From assembly GCA_023420435.1 (NCBI GenBank), contig JAEZWE010000089.1:1-5740 (forward strand): 5,740 nt of DNA, written 5' to 3'. Made by a program: the position numbers and the translations under genes. The notes below the pieces were generated by a model. It worked only from the letters and a program-made list of their open reading frames with translations. It ran no database searches and was not told the origin of the DNA. Source of the stretch: Bacteroidota bacterium. GTDB taxonomy: Bacteria > Bacteroidota > Bacteroidia > Flavobacteriales > Weeksellaceae. Below, in pieces: positions 1-5,740 of the stretch (position 1 is its first letter; each line of letters opens with the position of its first letter).

Positions 1-992
1 GTCAGGATATTATCAATAGCGGAAAAGCTTCTTTGAATCCTTCTTTTGAAACATTTTGGAAAAATTATAATAAAGAAGTTATTACTGCCGGACAAGAATC
101 TCTTTGGGAAATTCCTTTTGGAGCAGGTAGAGGAAGAGTACTCTTTACATTTGCAGTGCGCCATACCTCCAATGACCAGTTTCATGCTAATGGATCTAAC
201 AGAGGAGGCGTTTCCGGACCATTACCCACCGTTTTTTATGATTATGATGTAAAAGATTTGAGAAGAGATGTTACCTGTGTTCCTTATCTTTGGGGAGCTG
301 CGGTCAACGGTATCGCAAAACAACAGTTAGGAGCTTTAAACCGTTGGTATTTTGGAAAATACCGTTATGAATGGATGTCAAGATTTGTAACATCTACCAA
401 CGATGACGGGGTTAACAAAATCTATATGCGTTATGCTGAAGTTTTATTGATGGCAGCGGAAACCGCCAATGAATTACAGGGACCTACTGCAGCAGCACCC
501 TATTTAAGAGAGGTTAGAAAAAGAGCTTTCGCTGCAGCAGATCAAGCAACAAAAGTAGATGCATATATGGCTACGCTAAGCTCTAAAGCTGCAATGTTTC
601 ATGCTATTACAGAAGAGCATAAATTTGAATTTACCGGAGAAATGGAGCGTAAACAAGCGCTGATAAGATGGAATTTGTTGGGAGCCAATCTTGCTCAAGC
701 AAAAATAAAAATGACAGATCTTAAAAATAGAACGGGAAGTTATGCTGATGTTCCATCCACCTTATATTATAAATATGCAGCAGATGGAGTAACTTTGCAA
801 ATTTATGGTTTAAACAGAGGTGAATTTACAGATCCAGGCGCAGGTTATACCTCTTTTGCTTGGACAACACTTACCGATTCTAAAATCAATTCTCTTTACA
901 AAAATGATCCAGACACGAAACAATGGTGGCCAATTTGGCAAGTTTTTCTGGATTCCAGCAACGGACAATTAGTGAATGATTACGGATATTAG
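1..992 (+). CDS. SusD/RagB-family outer-membrane glycan-binding protein, C-terminal part (5' truncated)
   Basis: The frame is open from base 3, so the gene begins upstream of the window. The TTG at 33 is only an internal Leu codon, and the N-terminal lipoprotein signal is not visible. About 330 residues are present, against roughly 500-600 for whole family members. Family hallmarks are MRYAEVLLMAAETANEL (about 426-476), the usual SusD helix followed by a YLREVRKRAF segment, and then EEHKFEFTGEMERKQALIRW (about 612-671), the typical E-x-EF-x-GE-x-R-x-LIRW block. The protein ends in NDYGY, a common SusD C-terminus. Family knowledge: SusD proteins are surface lipoproteins that cap a SusC TonB-dependent transporter and bind oligosaccharides. 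The pectin-enzyme neighbours suggest a pectic substrate, but that is inference. A SusC gene would be expected immediately upstream. A terminator follows directly, so this looks like the last gene of its transcription unit. The family call is firm; the substrate is not. Confidence 0.93.
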   Translation, partial: QDIINSGKASLNPSFETFWKNYNKEVITAGQESLWEIPFGAGRGRVLFTFAVRHTSNDQFHANGSNRGGVSGPLPTVFYDYDVKDLRRDVTCVPYLWGAAVNGIAKQQLGALNRWYFGKYRYEWMSRFVTSTNDDGVNKIYMRYAEVLLMAAETANELQGPTAAAPYLREVRKRAFAAADQATKVDAYMATLSSKAAMFHAITEEHKFEFTGEMERKQALIRWNLLGANLAQAKIKMTDLKNRTGSYADVPSTLYYKYAADGVTLQIYGLNRGEFTDPGAGYTSFAWTTLTDSKINSLYKNDPDTKQWWPIWQVFLDSSNGQLVNDYGY

Positions 993-1027
993 TCCTATAA
1001 AATATTAACCATTCTTATATTAACAGG

Positions 1028-1077
1028 AAACTTGTCATCATGTAAAAAAAAATGATGGCAAGTTTTTTATTTTTTTT
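1028..1077 (+). terminator. Rho-independent terminator after the SusD-like gene
   Basis: A 14-bp stem is formed by AAACTTGTCATCAT (1028-1041) and ATGATGGCAAGTTT (1052-1065), with one T-G wobble pair and a 10-base A-rich loop. The right arm runs into a T tract (1063-1068) and, after AT, a second run of seven T. It begins 35 bases after the SusD stop codon and ends 17 bases before the GH43 remnant. It should therefore end the SusD transcript and isolate what follows. Confidence 0.85.
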
Positions 1078-1094
1078 AAATTATTTATTCTTTA

Positions 1095-1614
1095 ATGAGG
1101 TTTGTTTTTCAATTTTTAGTATTTATTTTCATTTCTTTTTCTCTTACCTTAAAGAGTCAAGAAATTTGGGATGCCGATAATGAAAACGGAACTTATACCA
1201 ATCCCATTTTATACAGCTATTATTCCGATCCTGATGTGGTGAAAGTAGGCGATATGTATTATATGACCGCTTCTTCTTTCAACAGTATTCCCGGACTTCC
1301 GATTTTGGAATCTTCCGATTTAGTAAATTGGAAACTTATTAATTACGCTCGTAAAAGAAATGTTCCGGAAGAAGTTTATCGTGAAGTCCAACACGGAAAA
1401 GGAGTTTGGGCACCCTGTAATCGGTTTTATAAAGGTGAATTTTACATTTTTTATCCCGATCCTGATTTTGGAATTCTATTTGATAAAAACAAAAATTCCA
1501 GAAGACCATTGGTCGGAACCGATTCTCATTAAAAAAGGAAATGGACTGATTGATCTAGCACCACTTTGGGATCACGATGGAAAAGCCTATTTGGTTTATG
1601 TATTTGTTAATTAA
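1095..1614 (+). pseudogene. Glycoside hydrolase family 43 remnant, frameshifted and truncated
   Basis: From ATG 1095 the frame gives a hydrophobic signal peptide (residues 1-21, then Q22) and a GH43 N-terminus: YTNPILYSYYSDPDVVKVGD, with D45 of SDPD in the place of the general base, then LESSDLVNWKLI, GVWAP and GEFYIFYPDPDFGI. That frame then turns to nonsense and stops at 1532. The GH43 sequence resumes one frame over with YLIKTKIPEDHWSEPILIKKG, LIDLAPLWDHDGKAYLVY (its Asp, codon 1552-1554, fits the pKa-modulating residue) and a stop at 1612-1614. One surplus base near 1476 in GAATTCTAT explains the switch. Only about 170 of the roughly 500 residues usual in this type remain, and the part carrying the general-acid Glu is gone. 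Drift is also visible, such as IDLAP where relatives usually have IDxCP. Relatives act on arabinose- or xylose-containing side chains; the former substrate here is unknown. Almost certainly non-functional. Confidence 0.88.
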
Positions 1615-1713
1615 AATAAAAAATAAATGTAAATCATTGAATTATATATTATTTTCTAAATGCACAACAGGTCTTTATTACTAAAAATGGATTATCATTA
1701 ACAATAAAAAAAA
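1615..1713 (+). other. AT-rich gap between GH43 remnant and pectate lyase; possible deletion scar
   Basis: No complete gene fits in these 99 bases. Frame 3 is open from 1641 (after TGA 1638-1640) with no start codon, and 1656-1703 reads LNAQQVFITKNGLSLT. This resembles the A|Q end of a Bacteroidota signal peptide followed by the first residues of a mature secreted protein. It could be the stub of a second lost gene, or chance in AT-rich DNA. I found no TAnnTTTG promoter element upstream of the lyase in this gap, so how the lyase is transcribed is not shown. An A run (1705-1713) lies directly before the lyase ATG and may serve as the A-rich leader typical of these bacteria. Confidence 0.25.
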
Positions 1714-2793
1714 ATGAAAAAAACACTGAAATATTTCTGTACGGTACTGTTTATTTTTTCCACTGTTTTAAATGCTCAGGATCAAAAAAAATCTTGGAAA
1801 AAAATAGTAGAAAATAAAGATGAAACCTGGTTTGCCACTGCCGAAGCTCAGGAAATCGCACAAAATGTTTTACTCTATCAAAGAAATACAGGAGGTTGGC
1901 CAAAAAATATTGAAATGCAGGAAAAAGTGAGTCCGAGCAAAAAAAGCGAATTAGAAACATTAAAAACCGAGGCTAAAGGTTCTACCATAGACAATGGAGC
2001 AACGACCCAAGAAATGTTGTACTTAGCCAAAATGTATAAAGCACAGCCTCATCCAAAATACCAGGAAGCGTTTGAAAAAGGTTTGCTTTATCTCATTGCT
2101 TCGCAATATCCCAATGGAGGTTGGCCGCAATATTTTCCATTAAAGGAAGGTTATTACACGCACATTACGTATAACGATAATGCGATGGTAAATGTTTTAA
2201 ATTTATTGAAAAGTGTAAAAGACAGACAAGGAATTTTTGCGTCTATCCCTGTTTCGGAATTCATTATAAAAATGTCTGAAAATTCTTTTAATAAAGGTAT
2301 CGATTGTATTCTGAAAACCCAATATAAACAAAATGGGGTTCTTACAGCATGGTGTGCTCAACACGACGAAAATACATTGGAACCTGCCAAAGCCAGAGCT
2401 TTTGAATTACCTTCTTTAAGCGGAAAAGAATCTGCAAAAATCACCTTACTTCTCATGTCCATTGAACATCCTTCTAAGGAAATTATTACAGCGGTAGAAA
2501 GTGCAAAAAATTGGTTTGAAAAGACCAAAATTATTGGAATTTCGTTGGAAAAAAAATCGACCGGAAAAGGAGATGAAACGGATTTGATAGTTGTTGAAAA
2601 TATTGATGCAGAGCCACTTTGGGCAAGGTTTATGGAATTGGATAATAACCAACCATTCTTTACCGACAGAACTGGTAAAAAGAAAAATACGGTTGCAGAA
2701 ATCAGTTTTGAACGAAGAAATGGATATGCCTGGTACACCAATGAGCCTAAAGAAGTATTGAAAAAATACGATAAATGGAAAAGTTCTTTGTAA
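1714..2793 (+). CDS. pelA: Pectate lyase, polysaccharide lyase family 10 (PelA type)
   Basis: This is a complete 359-residue protein of the length expected for a single-domain PL10 enzyme. Residues 1-21 form a signal peptide (basic MKK, hydrophobic core, cut at LNA|Q22) without a lipobox Cys, so the enzyme is soluble in the periplasm or secreted. Motifs in order: QRNTGGWPK (56-64), STIDNGAT (90-97), NGGWPQYFPL (134-143), TYNDNAM (152-158), AWCAQHD (212-218), KARAFELPSLSGKES (226-240), WARFMEL (303-309) and RRNGYAWY (334-341). D93, D155 and R228 have the spacing I recall for Asp389, Asp451 and catalytic-base Arg524 of Cellvibrio Pel10A, so the active site looks intact. Family knowledge: PL10 cleaves alpha-1,4-polygalacturonate by calcium-dependent beta-elimination, leaving 4,5-unsaturated oligogalacturonides. 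The next gene makes its demethylated substrate. The ATG at 1714 is chosen because the signal peptide begins there. No C-terminal sorting domain is present, which favours the periplasm. The symbol follows the PelA family name, not proven orthology. Confidence 0.95.
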   Translation: MKKTLKYFCTVLFIFSTVLNAQDQKKSWKKIVENKDETWFATAEAQEIAQNVLLYQRNTGGWPKNIEMQEKVSPSKKSELETLKTEAKGSTIDNGATTQEMLYLAKMYKAQPHPKYQEAFEKGLLYLIASQYPNGGWPQYFPLKEGYYTHITYNDNAMVNVLNLLKSVKDRQGIFASIPVSEFIIKMSENSFNKGIDCILKTQYKQNGVLTAWCAQHDENTLEPAKARAFELPSLSGKESAKITLLLMSIEHPSKEIITAVESAKNWFEKTKIIGISLEKKSTGKGDETDLIVVENIDAEPLWARFMELDNNQPFFTDRTGKKKNTVAEISFERRNGYAWYTNEPKEVLKKYDKWKSSL

Positions 2794-2798
2794 ATCTT

Positions 2799-2826
2799 AC
2801 ATTTTAATAACTTAAAATGTTTTTTT
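2799..2826 (+). terminator. Probable Rho-independent terminator after the pectate lyase
   Basis: A perfect 9-bp inverted repeat, ACATTTTAA (2799-2807) and TTAAAATGT (2812-2820), encloses a 4-base loop and is followed by a run of seven T (2820-2826). It starts five bases after the lyase stop codon. The stem has only one G-C pair, so it may be weaker than the terminator at 1028-1077, but its placement between a stop codon and a new promoter is right. Confidence 0.62.
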
Positions 2827-2836
2827 GATAAAAAGT

Positions 2837-2867
2837 TTTCAATACATCAAAATAATAATTATATTTG
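2837..2867 (+). promoter_or_regulatory. Bacteroidota-type promoter for the pectin methylesterase gene
   Basis: TATATTTG at 2860-2867 is a full match to the -7 consensus TAnnTTTG. Exactly 19 bases upstream, TTTC (2837-2840) matches three of four bases of the -33 element TTTG. Transcription would begin a few bases after 2867, giving a leader of about 30 bases before ATG 2901. No Shine-Dalgarno sequence is visible in the leader, as is common in this phylum. The site lies just after the preceding terminator, so the esterase probably has its own transcript. Confidence 0.62.
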
Positions 2868-2900
2868 TGCAATCGATTACATTACTATATTATTTTGATT

Positions 2901-5740
2901 ATGAAAACAAAATTACTTTTAGTGGTTCTTATCATGATTTTAAACCCATTTAAAATCACGGCACAAAATACTGATGTTTGGGATTTTGGCGCTACGCAAT
3001 TAGATCCGGCAACTTTTAATAATCAACTTTCAGAAACTATAATTAATGGTTTTTATCCTTCAGGAACCGTTGCCGGCAGTTCTGGAGTTAGTTTTCCGAC
3101 AAGTTTTTCTGCAGGAATTCTTTCCTGGGTTGGAAACAGTGGAGACCGTTTAAGAACGATAAATACAGCTTTAACAAGATATGATGCCAATGTTGCCAGT
3201 GTAAGTACATATAACGGAAGATTATATAGTAATGGAACCCCTAATTTATCAGCAGGAATACCAACCAACCGTTTTTTAAGAATGACACTTACTGAAGACG
3301 ATGAAATAACCGTAATTTCGAGAACGGATGCTGCCGGAAATCTCAATTTTGTTGATGAAAATGTAGCCAATGCACAATCTGATATTTTTCCGGTAACTTT
3401 TGCGAGTGGTTCCGTAACAGAAGCTAAATTTGTAGCAAAAAAATCCAGTACTTATAAAATTTATTCTGCTGACGGAAAAGCCAGTTTTTACAGAATTTAC
3501 CGAAAACCGGCAGTATATACCACCGTTTCTGGAACTATTGATACCTCTCAGGCGTCGGGAATTCCTGCGGGTTATTCTGTAGTATTCACCAATGCTGCCG
3601 GTAAAACTTGGACAGCTAATATTTCTTCAGGAAACTATACTGTTACCATTCCTGTAGGATATACATATAATCTCAGTCTTGTAAATGCAAGCGGTTTTTT
3701 AATTAGCACAGGAGATTCCTATAATACGACCGGTGTTACAACGCCCACTGTTAATCATAATATCGCTATTTCTACGGCAAATTTATATACTGTTTCCGGA
3801 ACAATTTCTGGATTGGGAACCACTATTTCCAATCTTTCACTAACGTTTACTCCAGATCCTTCCAGTGGTTCAGTATATGTTCCTGCACCTTCTGTAAATT
3901 CTGTTAATTCAACTTATACAGTACAATTAGAACCTAATATTAACTATTCGATTTCAGCAACAGGGGTTAATGATTTTAATTTATCACCTTCAACCCTTAA
4001 TATTCCGTCTCAAAATACCACAGTTAATCTTACATTTTCTCCCAAACCTACTTTTCCGGTAACCATTAACACTACAGGTTTGGATGTGACACAACAAAGT
4101 GCATTGCAGTTAAAATTCACGAATTTGAATGAACCTTCTTACAGTTATACCTTTACTAATTTAGGTTCTATAGCATTAAGAAACGGAACTTATTCTGTAA
4201 GTGCATTAGGATTAGATCTATATCCTGTTGAATTAGCCCTAACTTCCAATTTGGTTATCAATAATACTGCGGTTAATAAATCCTTAACCTTTAAGCCAGT
4301 CAAAGTTTGGAGTTTTGATGATCAACTGATTAATAGTACCACGAATACTTATTACAAAGGAATGCAATTGAACGGACAAATAACCACGGTTACCAGCTCC
4401 GGACATTTAACGGCAAAACCTGGAGCCAGTATTTTAGTTCCGGTACAAGCTGGTGAAAAAGTGGTGGTTAGTTATTATTATTCTGCCAACTTTACGATTG
4501 ATGGAGGTTCAACCATCTCCACTTCTTCAAACTCAACAAATATCATTGAAAGCAAAGAACAGGTTTACACAGGGAATATTTCCGGTAATGTTACTATTTC
4601 TGTAGGTGGAGCTGCAGGTTCCACATCATATTTTACAGAAATAAAGACAATTCCAAGTTTAGCTTTTGCTGCTACATTAACCGTAGGAACCAATAAAAGT
4701 TATCAAACTATTAATGATGCATTACAAGCTGTATCTTACATGAATAGACCTAACTTAGAAAGAGTGACTATTTTAGTAGATCCGGGAAATTATGAAGAAA
4801 TGCTGGATATTACACAGCCTAATATTACCATAAAAAATGCCTCAAGTAACCCTAGTACACAATTGTTAAACAATGGAGTAAATATTTCTGCAAATGCGGT
4901 TAGAATTACCTCTTATTATGGACATGGCTACAGTTATTACAGTATGGCAAACAATCAAAAATGGAATCAGCAAACTCTGGCAGTTAATCAGCAGAACGGA
5001 AGTGTATCGTATGCTAATGTAGGTGCTGGAACGACCAATAATTCTTACTGGAATGCTACTGTTACGGTAAGAGCAAACGGATTTATTGCTGATCAAGTAA
5101 TTATTGAAAATTCTTTTAATCAGTACATTTCTACAAAAGAATCCCAAGATACCGTAGTTCTTTGGATTACAGGAAGTCCGGGTGTAAGACCGACACTTGT
5201 TGGTAGTACAACCGTTCAAAATAAATCCTATGTAGAAAGAGCTGCAGCCATTGCTTTTGCGAATGGTACTGATAAAGCTATTTTATATAAATGCAGAATT
5301 GTGGGAAGACAGGATTCCTTTTTTGGTGGAGTAGGCGCAAGAGTTGCGATTTATAAAGGAGATATTATGGGAGCCGTAGATTTTATTTTTGGGGGAATGG
5401 ATGCTGTTTTTTATAAATCCAATTTAGCGATGAATGTTAGTGATGCGTCCAATGATTTATCATACATTACGGCAGCTCAACAAAGTTCGGGGAGAGGATT
5501 TTTAATGTATGAGTGTTCGGTTGTTTCTGCAATTCCCGGTAGTGAAACAGCTTCTGTTTACCGTGCTAAACCGGGTTATTTCGGAAGACCTTGGTTAGCC
5601 AATACCAGTGAAGCCGTATTTTATAATACTACGATCGAAACATCCAATGCTCCTGGATTTATCGGAAATTCTTTAATTATGCCTTTAGGATGGCTCAATA
5701 CTTTAGGAGGAACTTCTGCTGGAATGTATGAGTATGGTAC
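2901..5740 (+). CDS. Large multidomain pectin methylesterase (CE8), 3' end outside window
   Basis: The frame is open from ATG 2901 to the window end (946 codons, no stop). A signal peptide (MKTKLLL..., cut near A21|Q22) fixes the start. The order is: a beta-rich module beginning VWDFG (about 26-203, ending YKIYSADGKASFYRIYRK); three Ig-like/carboxypeptidase-regulatory-like repeats starting near VSGT 209, VSGT 298 and FPVTI 385; a second module beginning VWSFDD (469-590); and a CE8 beta-helix from about 591 (TVGTNKSYQTINDALQA). Catalytic motifs are GRQDSFF (Q804, D805), GAVDFIFG (nucleophile D827) and GYFGRPW (R896, W898), spaced almost as in Erwinia PemA (Q177, D178, D199, R267, W269). The enzyme should hydrolyse methyl esters of homogalacturonan, giving methanol and a substrate for the pectate lyase upstream. 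Single-domain CE8 enzymes are about 300-400 residues, so the roughly 570-residue N-terminal extension stands out. The catalytic domain is nearly finished at the edge; a type IX secretion signal may follow but is not seen. The role of the extra modules (glycan binding or spacer) is inferred. Confidence 0.93.
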   Translation, partial: MKTKLLLVVLIMILNPFKITAQNTDVWDFGATQLDPATFNNQLSETIINGFYPSGTVAGSSGVSFPTSFSAGILSWVGNSGDRLRTINTALTRYDANVASVSTYNGRLYSNGTPNLSAGIPTNRFLRMTLTEDDEITVISRTDAAGNLNFVDENVANAQSDIFPVTFASGSVTEAKFVAKKSSTYKIYSADGKASFYRIYRKPAVYTTVSGTIDTSQASGIPAGYSVVFTNAAGKTWTANISSGNYTVTIPVGYTYNLSLVNASGFLISTGDSYNTTGVTTPTVNHNIAISTANLYTVSGTISGLGTTISNLSLTFTPDPSSGSVYVPAPSVNSVNSTYTVQLEPNINYSISATGVNDFNLSPSTLNIPSQNTTVNLTFSPKPTFPVTINTTGLDVTQQSALQLKFTNLNEPSYSYTFTNLGSIALRNGTYSVSALGLDLYPVELALTSNLVINNTAVNKSLTFKPVKVWSFDDQLINSTTNTYYKGMQLNGQITTVTSSGHLTAKPGASILVPVQAGEKVVVSYYYSANFTIDGGSTISTSSNSTNIIESKEQVYTGNISGNVTISVGGAAGSTSYFTEIKTIPSLAFAATLTVGTNKSYQTINDALQAVSYMNRPNLERVTILVDPGNYEEMLDITQPNITIKNASSNPSTQLLNNGVNISANAVRITSYYGHGYSYYSMANNQKWNQQTLAVNQQNGSVSYANVGAGTTNNSYWNATVTVRANGFIADQVIIENSFNQYISTKESQDTVVLWITGSPGVRPTLVGSTTVQNKSYVERAAAIAFANGTDKAILYKCRIVGRQDSFFGGVGARVAIYKGDIMGAVDFIFGGMDAVFYKSNLAMNVSDASNDLSYITAAQQSSGRGFLMYECSVVSAIPGSETASVYRAKPGYFGRPWLANTSEAVFYNTTIETSNAPGFIGNSLIMPLGWLNTLGGTSAGMYEYG

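Noticed and set aside
46..252. 68-residue open frame on the + strand inside the SusD-like gene
   Set aside because: It overlaps the well-supported SusD frame and its translation has no recognisable motif.
1360..1614. 84-residue + strand frame as a separate small gene
   Set aside because: From about 1477 its residues continue the GH43 homology of the upstream frame, so it is the second half of one broken gene. Its first part is an out-of-frame reading of the same DNA.
1591..1633. Promoter for the pectate lyase using TTTG at 1603-1606
   Set aside because: No TAnnTTTG element lies at the needed distance downstream; the sequence around 1626-1633 does not match.
2358..2741. 127-residue minus-strand frame
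   Set aside because: It lies wholly within the pectate lyase, which has clear family motifs across this stretch. It is an antisense shadow, as are the frames at 1751-1960 and 2446-2652.
3053..3370. 105-residue minus-strand frame
   Set aside because: It is antisense to the first module of the esterase, a continuous coding frame with a signal peptide.
4866..5219. 117-residue minus-strand frame, Cys- and Arg-rich
   Set aside because: It is antisense to the CE8 catalytic domain. Its composition reflects the Asn/Thr/Ser-rich coding strand.
1..5740. Undescribed defence, mobile or RNA-based system
   Set aside because: All coding sequence is explained by pectin-degradation families. I saw no array of direct repeats, transposase motif, structured RNA or terminal inverted repeats.

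Overview
The window looks like part of a pectin-utilisation locus from a member of the Bacteroidota, most likely a flavobacterium of the Flavobacterium/Chryseobacterium type. The evidence is AT-rich DNA, Bacteroidota-style signal peptides ending in A|Q, a SusD-family protein, weak A-rich leader sequences instead of clear Shine-Dalgarno sites, and one upstream region matching the Bacteroidota promoter pattern TTTG-N19-TAnnTTTG. The genus is inferred. All genes lie on the + strand.

Layout. Positions 1-992 carry the C-terminal part of a SusD/RagB-like outer-membrane glycan-binding protein, whose 5' end lies outside the window. It is closed by a strong hairpin terminator (1028-1077). Next comes a broken family-43 glycoside hydrolase (1095-1614): it has a one-base frameshift near 1476 and stops after about the first third of the usual protein. 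A 99-base AT-rich gap (1615-1713), possibly the scar of a deletion, leads to a complete 359-residue family-10 pectate lyase (1714-2793). A second, weaker terminator (2799-2826) and a good Bacteroidota promoter (2837-2867) separate it from a very large family-8 carbohydrate esterase (pectin methylesterase) that starts at 2901 and runs off the window end.

How the genes fit together. The esterase would remove methyl groups from pectin, and the lyase would cut the resulting polygalacturonate by beta-elimination. The SusD protein, with a SusC partner expected just upstream, would bind the oligosaccharides for import. The dead GH43 gene suggests that the locus once also dealt with arabinose- or xylose-containing side chains and has lost that step here.

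I found no RNA genes, CRISPR arrays, insertion sequences or tRNAs, and no sign of an unknown defence or mobile system. The points most worth a second look are the decayed GH43 and its junction, an unusual residue in the esterase's oxyanion region, and the esterase's long multidomain N-terminal half. No gene-free stretch exceeds about 110 bases.
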